Origin: a virus
Virus record (IMG/VR): IMGVR_UViG_3300007512_000213
Span: 1 to 23,110 of that record
Direction: 5' to 3' (one strand)
Length of the DNA stretch: 23,110 nucleotides
Shown one piece after another: positions 14,316 through 22,285 of this stretch. The notes under the pieces were generated by a model. That model was given only the letters and a program-made list of their open reading frames with translations. It was not told the DNA's origin and made no database searches. The translations under genes were made by a program, and so were the position numbers. Position 1 is the stretch's first letter, and each line of letters starts with the position of its first letter.

Positions 14316-15020
14316 TTAAACTAAACTTTTTTCGTATTTAAAGTTATTGTATGCCAATGATACTCTAATTGTTGTTATGGCATCTCCATTATAATTAAAA
14401 TCACCAAAATTAACACCAGTAATTACCGGCCTACTAATAGTCCAAACCCCTGCAACGTTTTCCCCTAAGAAGTTAACCGCAGTTGAAGCAGTTTCTGCTA
14501 AGCTTCCCAAGCTGAAATCTCCACTTAGCAAGTCGCCCACAATGTCAGTTACCGCTGAAGCGATTGCACTTGTCTTTCTTGCGGTTGTGCTACGTGCATG
14601 CGGGGTTAATTCTAATATTTGAAAATTTGGAAACCTTAAAAGCTCCTTCGTCATCGTTAAAATGCCCTGAGATCTCTCATTAGATTGTAGGGTCCAACCG
14701 CCGGCTGTTAACATATCAAAGATGGTTTGTGATTTATTCAACGAATTCAACAAGTTGTCTTGCAATTCTAAATCATAGGCATCAATAATAGTCATATCAA
14801 TTGAGTTTAAACGATAATCATTTTTATAATGATTCTCAGTCTTTATTGTACCATTTTTTAATATTTTTTTAACTGTCTGTGAAGAAATTGATTGAAATGA
14901 TGGCTTCGTCATACTTTGTATAAGAAAAGGTTGTACAAAGTCGGTTATGCCAATAGCTTGAAATTCGCGCTTTGGCTCAATGTATGATTTTTTAGTATTT
15001 GATGACCAGAAGTGAGACAT
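14316..15020 (-). CDS. Tail tube protein paralogue (gp19-like, second copy)
   Basis: 234 aa. It aligns along its length with the neighbouring 196-aa tube protein: F-W-S-S and E-P-K-R-E-F near the start, F-L-I-Q-S-M-T-K-P (33-41), MTIIDAYD, and near the C-terminus ITGVNFGDFNYNGDAITTIRVSLAYN, which matches the V-x-F-G-x-x-x-Y pattern of the gp19-type tube fold. It is 38 residues longer, with an extra Ala/Thr/Ser-rich stretch near 150-190 (SAIASAVTDIVGDLL). It may be a minor tube subunit, a tube-end or initiator protein, or a second tube protein. Its ATG follows the first tube gene stop by 10 bases, with TAGGAT upstream. Confidence 0.7.
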   Translation of the reverse strand: MSHFWSSNTKKSYIEPKREFQAIGITDFVQPFLIQSMTKPSFQSISSQTVKKILKNGTIKTENHYKNDYRLNSIDMTIIDAYDLELQDNLLNSLNKSQTIFDMLTAGGWTLQSNERSQGILTMTKELLRFPNFQILELTPHARSTTARKTSAIASAVTDIVGDLLSGDFSLGSLAETASTAVNFLGENVAGVWTISRPVITGVNFGDFNYNGDAITTIRVSLAYNNFKYEKSLV

Positions 15021-15030
15021 TTTTTAAATC

Positions 15031-15621
15031 CTATAAGATGGACTTAAGCTCTTTACGATTTCGCTGGAAATCTCCCTTATAATGTGCATAGTCATATGAA
15101 ATGTCTAACTGTACTTCGCTTAATCCGTCATTGGTGTAATCAAGAGATCCAAATTGAACTTTATTTACCCATGCATTAACCATAGTCCATTCTTCAATTT
15201 CCCGCGGAGTTGCTTCTACACCGGGGACATTTCCTCCGGAGTCGATTTGTACGAGTCTTGGTGTACCAAGCGAATTAATAGCGCTACTTTTCGAAAATGA
15301 GAAAATAGCATTATCCTCAGTATCTGGAATTCTATAACCTGAAGATTGTACAATTTTGTTTAAAATACCAGAAGTATCTGGATCAATCGCATCAACCAAT
15401 GTTACAGAGACATTGTTCCAAGTTAGGCGTCCCGGATATTTAAAGGTGTGAATCATAAAATTAACTGGTGTCTCAGTCATGGTCCACGCGGGCTTTGTGA
15501 CCGATTTTACAAGATATGTTTGAATTGCTGCTGCGCCTGCAACGCCAGTGTCAGTTGGCAAATACAGAAGCCACCTAAATTGTCTTTTTGGTTCGACAGT
15601 GCTATCACTCCAAAATGCCAT
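15031..15621 (-). CDS. gp19: Tail tube protein (gp19-like)
   Basis: 196 aa, near the size of T4 gp19 (163). It begins MAFWSDSTVEPKRQFRW and continues with TYLVKSVTKPAW (39-50), NNVSVTLVDAID (71-82) and a C-terminal pattern VNKVQFGSLDYTNDGLSEVQ followed by L-D-I-S-Y-D-Y-A. This is the tail tube fold of T4-like phages, a stacked hexameric ring that forms the inner channel inside the sheath. It lies straight after the sheath gene (gap 47 bases), the T4 order 18-19. AAGGAGA in front of ATG 15621 supports the start. Because a second, longer paralogue follows, this copy is the likelier main tube subunit. Confidence 0.85.
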   Translation of the reverse strand: MAFWSDSTVEPKRQFRWLLYLPTDTGVAGAAAIQTYLVKSVTKPAWTMTETPVNFMIHTFKYPGRLTWNNVSVTLVDAIDPDTSGILNKIVQSSGYRIPDTEDNAIFSFSKSSAINSLGTPRLVQIDSGGNVPGVEATPREIEEWTMVNAWVNKVQFGSLDYTNDGLSEVQLDISYDYAHYKGDFQRNRKELKSIL

Positions 15622-15668
15622 TTTATAAAGTCTCCTTAATCTCTAATTTTAAATAGTAACTAATTTTT

Positions 15669-18600
15669 TTAATCATCAAATGCTGCTCCACTATCTGTGA
15701 TAATAAAGTCGATGGCAATAAATTCAATGGCACGAGCCGGTTTTACAAAAATCTTAGCATAGAGTATATTTCTATCAATGAGATCTGGTGTAGTTGTTGT
15801 CTCGTCTAGAATAACTTTATAATCAGTCAAACCTAGTCCAGATTTTACACCACTCAGGAAGCTTTCTGCTTGACCTCGGAATTTATTCCAAGTAATCTTA
15901 ACATTCTGGTCGAATAACAGAGTGGCTGCAATTCTTGAAATTTCTCGTTTCAAGAAAATAGTCAACCTTCGAACATTAATCCTGTCAAGGGCAGAAGGCG
16001 TCGTTTGAAGCGTCTTCTGGCCAAAGATGACAATACCCTCGGCTGGGAAGCTTGCAATCGGATTAATGTTATTCTCATACAATTTATCGCGGTCTTTCGA
16101 AGTTAATCGTTGTCGGACTCCAATGATTGGAATTCCAGCAGCGTTGTTTGCCGAAAGGCCACCGCGAGTGAAACCAGCGGGAGCAAACCAAAGTTCTGAA
16201 ACTGCTTCAGAGTAGGCCATTGCTCCAATTGCCGCCACGGAAGGTGGCGCCCACAAGGTTGCCGCGTTAACATTATCGCGGATCTGGACCCATGGGTAAT
16301 AAGCAGCACCATAGCTTGAGTTTAGCTTCAAGTTTTGCTGCATGTTGTTAACTGTGCTTGCAACAGTTCCAATTCTATTTTCGATGGAATCTGTTCCCTC
16401 AGTATTTGGAACAAACCCACCCTGTGGATCAATGATTGCAAGCGCGTCGCCGCGGTTTTCAGCGGTTCTTACAAGTTTGCTGTTCAAGCTGTTATTAGTA
16501 ATACCGGGCATTGCAACCATGTTATATTCAGTTCTTTCTGGGTCTCGTAACGAATCGATCGCAACGGTCAGAGAGTTGAAAGCATAGTTGGTGGTTTCCG
16601 ATTTGCCATCAAGCAAAGTATTGCGGAATGGTTCGCGCTCCGTGATGTCCAAAGCATTGAATCCGCCATGTAAACATGTGGTAAATCTATCAAACCCAGC
16701 ATCCAGTACATTTTCGTATGAAGCTGTGGCTGAATTGATCGGGGCGGTTGCTTGGGCAGACGATCCGGTGTGATTATTGTACGCCAATTCACTAGTTCTT
16801 GCTTTTTCGTCATATACTGCGTCGACAGCATAATCAGAAGTGTAGTGAGAGGCAGAAACCTTGGCATTTCTAACATTATCCAAGGAGAATACCCATGAAT
16901 TCTCTGTGGTGGTACCATCAGAAGTATGAGAATCTATGCCATCGGCCTTTGCGCGGAGAACATCGAGTACACTCTTATCAAATTGATTGGAATTATAAGT
17001 TGTATCCGCTCCGAAATAAGCATCCGCAGGGTCAACTACAAAACCCTCAGAACTTGAAATTCTCAAACGGACTTCCGGGAACTTAATCCTTGTGGGTACT
17101 GCAACTGCATGGAGCGAAGAAGTAAACACAACTGCGGTGCCCGGGCCCGTATCAGTGGGGCGGGATCCTGCATAAGCCAATCCTTTTGCCAAAAACGTCC
17201 CGCCGGCGGCTATAGCTGTTAAGCCGGTGTCATCGGCGCCAAGAGTTCCCGATCCAGCCACTCGACATCTAGTATATCTGGGCGGACCAAACACACCAAA
17301 TGGCAGAAATAGCGGGTCAGTAACGGCATCGCCAACATCGGATGCAACTTCAACTCTCACATAGTCAGAAACATTAGTGTAGTCCCCGTACTCTTTATAC
17401 CTTCTAGATGGATAATCCCATGTTTCGTACTTATCGCCAATTTTTCTAGCAACATAGTTGTCAGAAGCCGGATTCAAATTACAATTATTAAACTGTTCCA
17501 GAATGACCGGAGCAGCGTCTGTATCTTGAATGTCTCTTATAACCACCGAAAAGGTGCCGTATTGATCGTTCGGATCTGTCGATTTTCTAATATCTTGAAT
17601 AGAAATCTTTATATTACTTTGGACATCTTCGCGAGTCAGTCGACCAACGATTCGGAACAATTTAGTCATATTAGCGGGAGCATAGCTACTGAAATTTGTA
17701 GAAAGATCTTGAGAGATGAACCAGCCTGTTTTGGCTAGCGCGCCTTGGCTAGTGGACATTTTGGTATAGTCAAATTTAAAGTCTCCACCAACTGCTGTAG
17801 TTTTGTCAGGAGTGGTGAGAGGAGCTATAAAACCATATAAATTATTTTTGCTTGTCTGTGCAAATGTGTTATTAACATGACCCTCAAAAGTTTCGCCAAG
17901 AAAATAAGTTTCACTGTTTTCGACAATTGTTGCGTTTGTCAAAGTTGGATTGGTATTAAACCTCTTGCGAATGAAGCGAGGGGAGTTAATATTGAAATCA
18001 AATGCGGTGTCTTCAACGGTTGTTGAGCCATTACTTGTAATACGCACTTTGAATGTTTTATTGTCTTCGACCGGTCGGACTTGTATACCAGCACTGCATG
18101 TCGCGAGTGCGGTGCCGGCTGAGCCGGCGATGGTGTTACCAGACAATTCAATTGTCCCTTGGTTTAAATACCAAATAGCAGCCAAAGTACCACTATACGG
18201 GATATGTACAGAAGACGAGACGCCTGTTCGCGAGTTGTGAGAGAAAGTCGTTGTCGCATCAGACGAAGTTAAGTTGAAAAGTCCATCCGAACTTGCCATA
18301 TTAAGGCCGGAACCACTAAGCGTGATAGTGGCGTCGATACCGGGGGCGGTGAAAGTAATAATGTTATTTGTGTTTGTCGCTGAAAAGCCGTGAATTTGAC
18401 CACTAGTAGTACCACTATTGATTGCCTCAACAATGTTGGCTGCGATTTCTGTGTCCGTTAAGCCAGTAGCTGGCATGCTGCCGGTACCGAATGAGGCTGA
18501 ATGTACAGAATCAGTTGCAGATCCTACCCCGCCAATAGAGCCAGTAATGGTACATATGTTCGTACCACTAAGAACGATTGATGAAGAAAGAGCAGTGGCT

Positions 18601-19094
18601 ACGGCGGAAAACCCTCCAGAGCTGCCACTCATTAAAACCGTGCACGTCATGGTGAATGTATCGTGCTCTGCAACAAAAAGACCAAAAGCTCCACCATTTG
18701 ATGTGGCAGTTGTACTTGGAACTGTATTTGTTGTCTTCCAACCTGCATGAGCGCTGGCGCCTGTTGCATCTTTGTTTGTGTCTCCAACGAGACGTACGAC
18801 TGTTACTGGAGAGTTATTTCTAAGATATGCTTGCGCTGCGTATGCTGCGTATGTAGGAGCAGTGTAGTTGCCTTCACGAAAAACATCACCGCCTTGACCG
18901 CCCGGAATGGGTTTACCAAAAACATTAACGAACTCTTCAAATGAATTTACTTGAGTTGGCTTTAAAGCTGGACCTTTTTCGAATCTACCAATTAGAGCGG
19001 GTCCAACGTCTGCTGGTAGGCCGGGAAGTTGAGAATTATCAATTTCATTGATAAAAACCCCCGGTGAGATAAATTTGAATTTGCGTGAAGACAT
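15669..19094 (-). CDS. gp18: Contractile tail sheath protein, very long
   Basis: 1141 aa, compared with 659 for T4 gp18. The N-terminus has the sheath pattern SPGVFINEID (10-19) with PALIGRFEKGPA (32-43) and FEEFVNVFGKP. The C-terminal 98 residues (from LTIFLKREISRI at 1044) carry the conserved sheath domain with LLFDQN and a closing IEFIAIDFIIT strand. The middle holds large insertions: residues of about 130-300 are Ser, Thr, Gly and Ala-rich beta-type sequence (ATITLSGSGLNMAS and TDTEIAANIVEAINSG), and further extra sequence lies at about 300-750. These are probably surface domains on the sheath exterior. AAGGAG nine bases before ATG 19094. The protein contracts around the tube to drive DNA delivery. 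Confidence 0.92.
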   Translation of the reverse strand: MSSRKFKFISPGVFINEIDNSQLPGLPADVGPALIGRFEKGPALKPTQVNSFEEFVNVFGKPIPGGQGGDVFREGNYTAPTYAAYAAQAYLRNNSPVTVVRLVGDTNKDATGASAHAGWKTTNTVPSTTATSNGGAFGLFVAEHDTFTMTCTVLMSGSSGGFSAVATALSSSIVLSGTNICTITGSIGGVGSATDSVHSASFGTGSMPATGLTDTEIAANIVEAINSGTTSGQIHGFSATNTNNIITFTAPGIDATITLSGSGLNMASSDGLFNLTSSDATTTFSHNSRTGVSSSVHIPYSGTLAAIWYLNQGTIELSGNTIAGSAGTALATCSAGIQVRPVEDNKTFKVRITSNGSTTVEDTAFDFNINSPRFIRKRFNTNPTLTNATIVENSETYFLGETFEGHVNNTFAQTSKNNLYGFIAPLTTPDKTTAVGGDFKFDYTKMSTSQGALAKTGWFISQDLSTNFSSYAPANMTKLFRIVGRLTREDVQSNIKISIQDIRKSTDPNDQYGTFSVVIRDIQDTDAAPVILEQFNNCNLNPASDNYVARKIGDKYETWDYPSRRYKEYGDYTNVSDYVRVEVASDVGDAVTDPLFLPFGVFGPPRYTRCRVAGSGTLGADDTGLTAIAAGGTFLAKGLAYAGSRPTDTGPGTAVVFTSSLHAVAVPTRIKFPEVRLRISSSEGFVVDPADAYFGADTTYNSNQFDKSVLDVLRAKADGIDSHTSDGTTTENSWVFSLDNVRNAKVSASHYTSDYAVDAVYDEKARTSELAYNNHTGSSAQATAPINSATASYENVLDAGFDRFTTCLHGGFNALDITEREPFRNTLLDGKSETTNYAFNSLTVAIDSLRDPERTEYNMVAMPGITNNSLNSKLVRTAENRGDALAIIDPQGGFVPNTEGTDSIENRIGTVASTVNNMQQNLKLNSSYGAAYYPWVQIRDNVNAATLWAPPSVAAIGAMAYSEAVSELWFAPAGFTRGGLSANNAAGIPIIGVRQRLTSKDRDKLYENNINPIASFPAEGIVIFGQKTLQTTPSALDRINVRRLTIFLKREISRIAATLLFDQNVKITWNKFRGQAESFLSGVKSGLGLTDYKVILDETTTTPDLIDRNILYAKIFVKPARAIEFIAIDFIITDSGAAFDD

Positions 19095-19137
19095 GAAATA
19101 ATTCTCCTTACAGGTTTTTTAAAAAAATTGCATGTTA

Positions 19138-19152
19138 TGTCTTAATAAATAG
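19138..19152 (-). promoter_or_regulatory. CTATTTATTAAG element upstream of the sheath gene
   Basis: Minus-strand CTATTTATTAAGACA lies in the 82-base gap before the sheath gene, 43 bases upstream of its ATG. It agrees with the copy at 22126-22140 at 14 of 15 positions. The sheath is made in large amounts, so a late promoter here is plausible but not shown. Confidence 0.25.
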
Positions 19153-19176
19153 TTTTGTTTTTACCAAAGTGCTTTA

Positions 19177-20079
19177 TCAATCGCGGTAAAAGCCACTGTC
19201 GGGGTCAAACTCTTGAATGTCTCCTAGGATAACTCGCTCGCGGGGGATTTTTACCTTCACTGCATTTTCTCTTTTTATAATTTTTGGACGGATTTGATTA
19301 TTGCCCTCTCCCATTAAATAACCAAGCACAGTAAAGGTCATTGTGGTTGTATAGATTCTTTCATTATCTGCAAAAGAAGTTACATTGTTCTGCTGTGAAT
19401 AGGTGCCATCGAAAAAGCCCTCATATTTGTGACCCTTGTTATTTATAACAAAATCTTTAGCGTATCCACCCATTGTTATAAAAGGGGTTACCATTTCATT
19501 AATTTGCTGTATATAGTTGCTTTTTAAAGTTGCGGTATATGTCACATTAACAAAAGTTGGCCTTGGAATATAATAACTAACCACTATAACTTGCTTATCG
19601 TTTTTTCCGGGGTAGTAAGCTTGTCCATTTGGTGTACGCCTTATACCTCCTAAGTTTTTGATATTATTAGCAACAGCAACATTATTTGTTTTATCACGAA
19701 CTATCTTTCTATTGATCTGAATGTAACTACCATGAATAGCATCCACAAAAAATGGCGTGGGGCCGATAAACGTTCCCTGCTTCAGACCTCCAGCACTTTT
19801 TTGCAAATTAGTTCTTTGGATGCTTATAAGAGGAAATCTTAAGGTACCTTGTTCATCTCTAATATCCACCGCTCTTTCTTCTTTAACCAGAAAAGAGCGC
19901 TCGGCGCTTGCAAACAATACCGGCACCTTTTTAAAACCATCATTTGATGTTGCTGAAATGTTTAGCCGCTCGTCGATAAACCTGTACATGGCAATATCGA
20001 TATTTTCTATAGTCGAGGGGTCTATTTCTACATCTTTTAAGATGTCATCAGCATTTTTTATACCAGTGTTATCAGCCAT
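19177..20079 (-). CDS. gp15: gp15-like tail completion/sheath stabiliser protein
   Basis: 300 aa, near T4 gp15 (272). It shows the T4-like pattern in order: KVPVLFASAERSF (51-63), R-F-P-L-I-S-I-Q-R (81-89), PRPTFVNVTYTATL (172-185), QQINEMVTPFI, and a C-terminal T-M-T-F-T-V-L-G-Y-L (247-256) followed by a charged tail. gp15 caps the end of the tail tube and sheath and joins it to the neck. The ATG overlaps the end of the gp14-like gene by 8 bases with GAGAGGGA upstream, and the sheath gene follows, as in T4 (13, 14, 15, 18). Confidence 0.75.
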   Translation of the reverse strand: MADNTGIKNADDILKDVEIDPSTIENIDIAMYRFIDERLNISATSNDGFKKVPVLFASAERSFLVKEERAVDIRDEQGTLRFPLISIQRTNLQKSAGGLKQGTFIGPTPFFVDAIHGSYIQINRKIVRDKTNNVAVANNIKNLGGIRRTPNGQAYYPGKNDKQVIVVSYYIPRPTFVNVTYTATLKSNYIQQINEMVTPFITMGGYAKDFVINNKGHKYEGFFDGTYSQQNNVTSFADNERIYTTTMTFTVLGYLMGEGNNQIRPKIIKRENAVKVKIPRERVILGDIQEFDPDSGFYRD

Positions 20080-20563
20080 TGAATAGTCCCTCTCTGGCCT
20101 TAATACATTTTGCTTGTACTTCCATAAAATGCTCCACTTGTCCGAAAATTGGCGTTATTTCGGCAACAGTCAATATTTCATAAAACTGGTCGTCGTACAA
20201 AATAAAATCGCCTTCTCTGACAAAAAGATCTTGATCCTCAGTCAGCCTTCTTCTGTGAAAGTTCACCGTCAATTGGGCTCTTCTGTCGACACCAAAATCT
20301 GTAATTTCAGTTGTATATCCTCCCCATTCCACCAAAGCGTAAACGCGAATGGGATTTAAAAAAGATTTTTTGATTGCCTCTCCATAAATTGGATGGAAAT
20401 CAGTGTGCGTTGTACTAATAGGATAATAAGCCACGGTCTGACCTACAACTCGTTCAATGAGTTCGTCATTGACTTGTTTAACTAGGTCGCGTTCCTTTTT
20501 ACCTAAGAATAAGGGCGGTGGGGGCTGCGCTGGTTGTGTCCATTTGTTTTTTTTCTCTGACAT
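20072..20563 (-). CDS. gp14: gp14-like neck protein
   Basis: 163 aa, shorter than T4 gp14 (256). After a Pro-rich start (Q-P-P-P-P-L), the pattern follows gp14: V-V-G-Q-T-V-A-Y-Y-P near 39-48, IYGEAIKKSF (59-68), an E-W-G-G turn, FGVDRRAQLTVNF, then REGDFILYDDQFYEIL (116-131) and P-I-F-G-Q. gp14 forms part of the neck between head and tail. Missing is the C-terminal third of the T4 protein. Its 3' end overlaps the gp15-like gene by 8 bases and its start lies 9 bases after the gp13-like stop, so the three neck/tail-joining genes are tightly coupled. Confidence 0.7.
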   Translation of the reverse strand: MSEKKNKWTQPAQPPPPLFLGKKERDLVKQVNDELIERVVGQTVAYYPISTTHTDFHPIYGEAIKKSFLNPIRVYALVEWGGYTTEITDFGVDRRAQLTVNFHRRRLTEDQDLFVREGDFILYDDQFYEILTVAEITPIFGQVEHFMEVQAKCIKAREGLFNG

Positions 20564-20572
20564 TTTTCATTA

Positions 20573-21838
20573 TTACCCCGTGTAAATTAAATTAGGAACT
20601 TTTTCCTGAATTTTGTTGAGAGAATCAACCATTTCTACATCTTGCGCAGAAACTTTTGTATATGTAAGTTCATCGAATATCGTTTTAAGCTCTTCTCGCA
20701 GCTTTTCTTGTTCAGTTGTTGCTTGTGTGATTAAGGCGGCGCCATTGAGCGTGACAGATTGATTCGGAATCGGCACAGTTGCAAATTTAGATCTAATATT
20801 TCCTAATATTTCTTTACAAAGCGACAAGGCAAACCTTCGAATCCATTGTTTACCAATAGAATTGATCTTTTGGTACGGTGTATTTTCAAATGGAAGACTG
20901 TTGATGTTGTTAATCCCATCAACTCCAGTTTTAATACTGGACTCTTCTGCCCATGGTGTTCGTGTATCTAAGAAGAACTGAATCCAAAACTTTGTTGGGC
21001 CAACAATATTTACGCTTGGATAAACCCTTATGCTGTTGTTCTTTATTTCGTATGAATAATGACTGTTTCTTGTATATATGGCGTCTTCAAAGGCCATTGC
21101 TTGGGCTTTATTTTCCCAAACAGGTACAAGCTGGAAAGTGGCATCATCAGAGAACTGACCATAACTGGAAAGATTGCCTACAACGTTTAAACCACCATAA
21201 TAACCATAAAATCTCCACATTGCTTGCGGCGTCTTATAATAAACTTTGGTTATGTTTATCCTATTGTCTCCGACCTTGCCCTCATAAGGAATTCCGGACG
21301 TTAAAGCACTGGCAGATACAATAGCTTGTAGGTCATAGTCTTGTATACCTTCTGTCGTATTAAAACTTGCCGAATAGAGTGGTTTTGTGCCTCCAAAACC
21401 GGCTTCAGTTGAAAATTCGTGTGCTATCCTGCGTGCGTTTGTAAAAGAGAATTTTGGGAACTTTAAACCAACTTGTGAGCCGGATAAATCATGACCAGAT
21501 TGTAATTGTCCATCTTCGTCGAAGGAGCCAGTTGAAGCTCCCAACAAATCTTTTAAGCTGTTTTTAGCTTGATGAATGTTAAGAAGATAAGAATATTCTA
21601 AGCATGCTTCCTGATAAGCAGAGAATACTTGCTCTTTTGTTAACTCAATGTCAAGTACGTCGCCGCCAAGCTTTTTGTAGGTATAAGCAACTTGATCTGC
21701 TGCTCCGGACAAAAAGTAATCATCCGCAGTATATACAGAAAAAGGAAACGCTGCGGCAGCGGCAGCGGCAGGTAAGCTCGCAGAAGGAAGCGTTATCGCG
21801 CTGGTCGTAGATGCAGGTGTTAAAGTTGGTAAAGCCAT
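20573..21838 (-). CDS. gp13: gp13-like neck protein
   Basis: 421 aa, longer than T4 gp13 (309). Residues 1-33 are a low-complexity leader with seven consecutive Ala (24-30). Then come KKLGGDVLDIELTKEQV (55-71) and A-Y-Q-E-A, the start of the gp13 fold. The C-terminal third has SIGKQWIRRFALSLCKEILGN, QSVTLNGAAL and EEL, matching the gp13 segment that ends in a helix and V-T-L-N-G. The order 13, 14, 15 then sheath is as in T4. AGGAGA precedes ATG 21838. gp13 and gp14 together close the packaged head and accept the tail. Confidence 0.8.
   Translation of the reverse strand: MALPTLTPASTTSAITLPSASLPAAAAAAAFPFSVYTADDYFLSGAADQVAYTYKKLGGDVLDIELTKEQVFSAYQEACLEYSYLLNIHQAKNSLKDLLGASTGSFDEDGQLQSGHDLSGSQVGLKFPKFSFTNARRIAHEFSTEAGFGGTKPLYSASFNTTEGIQDYDLQAIVSASALTSGIPYEGKVGDNRINITKVYYKTPQAMWRFYGYYGGLNVVGNLSSYGQFSDDATFQLVPVWENKAQAMAFEDAIYTRNSHYSYEIKNNSIRVYPSVNIVGPTKFWIQFFLDTRTPWAEESSIKTGVDGINNINSLPFENTPYQKINSIGKQWIRRFALSLCKEILGNIRSKFATVPIPNQSVTLNGAALITQATTEQEKLREELKTIFDELTYTKVSAQDVEMVDSLNKIQEKVPNLIYTG
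21753..21770 (-). repeat. Hexamer repeat coding for the Ala tract
   Basis: Three perfect GCGGCA units (plus strand) code for the core of the Ala7 run near the N-terminus of the gp13-like protein. Such tracts can change length by replication slippage without shifting the frame. Confidence 0.5.
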
Positions 21839-21889
21839 TCTTTTTGATTCTCCTAGCTAAATGTAATTAGTGTGAATCAAGCAGAAAGT

Positions 21890-22111
21890 TTACTTAGACT
21901 TGGTGGTTTTATTTTTGTTAAGTATACTTTTAGTTGGCGTAACGACCGTTTTCTTTTTTGGGATAGGCGGCAGGGTCGTTTCAAGTACAGTTTTCTCTAT
22001 AACAGGGGCTTCAACTGTCGTTTCCTCAGTGTCCGACGTGAGCGCTGGATGCGTGCTATATTTTGAACCAAATTTACTTTTATTGTTTATGATACGTCTT
22101 TTTTTACCCAT
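21890..22111 (-). CDS. Short basic protein of unknown function
   Basis: 73 aa, with a basic N-terminus (GKKRRIINNKSKFGSKY) followed by a Thr/Val/Glu-rich middle (about 26-50) and a Lys/Thr-rich C-terminus ending T-K-S-K. Composition suggests a mostly disordered protein; there is no hydrophobic segment or motif. AAAGGAG lies before ATG 22111. It is the first gene after a terminator and so begins the neck/tail transcript, 51 bases ahead of gp13. A head-associated or neck accessory role is inferred from place only. Confidence 0.65.
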   Translation of the reverse strand: MGKKRRIINNKSKFGSKYSTHPALTSDTEETTVEAPVIEKTVLETTLPPIPKKKTVVTPTKSILNKNKTTKSK

Positions 22112-22128
22112 AACAAATTCTCCTTTGT

Positions 22129-22140
22129 CTTTATAAATAG
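22129..22140 (-). promoter_or_regulatory. CTATTTATAAAG element, possible late promoter
   Basis: Minus-strand CTATTTATAAAGACA stands 14 bases before ATG 22111, between a terminator and the first neck gene. A nearly identical copy, CTATTTATTAAGACA, is found before the sheath gene. It does not match a sigma70 promoter, and its complement contains TATAAATA. Confidence 0.25.
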
Positions 22141-22157
22141 TTGTAAAAAATCAAAAT

Positions 22158-22203
22158 CTCAAAAAATGGTTGGGCGCCGTTTTTGGCCAATCTTGTTTTT
22201 GAG
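22158..22203 (-). other. Imperfect inverted repeat in the leader of the neck transcript
   Basis: CTCAAAAA (22158-22165) pairs with TTTTTGAG (22196-22203), and inside it GGTTGG (22068-22073 of the 22000 block, that is 22168-22173) pairs with CCAATC (22187-22192) with one wobble, leaving a 13-base loop. It lies just past the UUCG terminator in the direction of transcription. It might be a second terminator (T-rich sequence follows), an RNA processing site, or a stabilising hairpin. Confidence 0.4.
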
Positions 22204-22221
22204 CAATGATTTGTTTTTAAG

Positions 22222-22245
22222 AAAAAACCCCCTCCGAAGAGGGGG
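22222..22245 (-). terminator. Intrinsic terminator with UUCG tetraloop
   Basis: On the minus strand CCCCCTC, loop TTCG, GAGGGGG, then TTTTTT. The 7-bp G-C rich stem with the very stable UUCG loop and an adjacent U-tract make a textbook Rho-independent terminator. It sits 40 bases after the stop of the 173-aa virion protein and separates head genes from neck/tail genes. Confidence 0.9.
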
Positions 22246-22285
22246 TAAAACATAAAGATATATTTTATATCTACTTAAAGAATTA

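Noticed and set aside
16568-16918. Alternative minus-strand ORF of 116 codons within the sheath gene
   Set aside because: Overlaps the sheath frame, which is continuous through this region; the product is Pro/Leu/Arg-rich and unlike a real protein.
19095-19176. Sigma70 promoter before the sheath gene
   Set aside because: TTGATA is present, but no -10 box stands at a usable distance.
22129-22140. TATAAATA on the plus strand as a T4-type late promoter
   Set aside because: It would read away from all the genes in the window. I list the minus-strand element instead, with low confidence.
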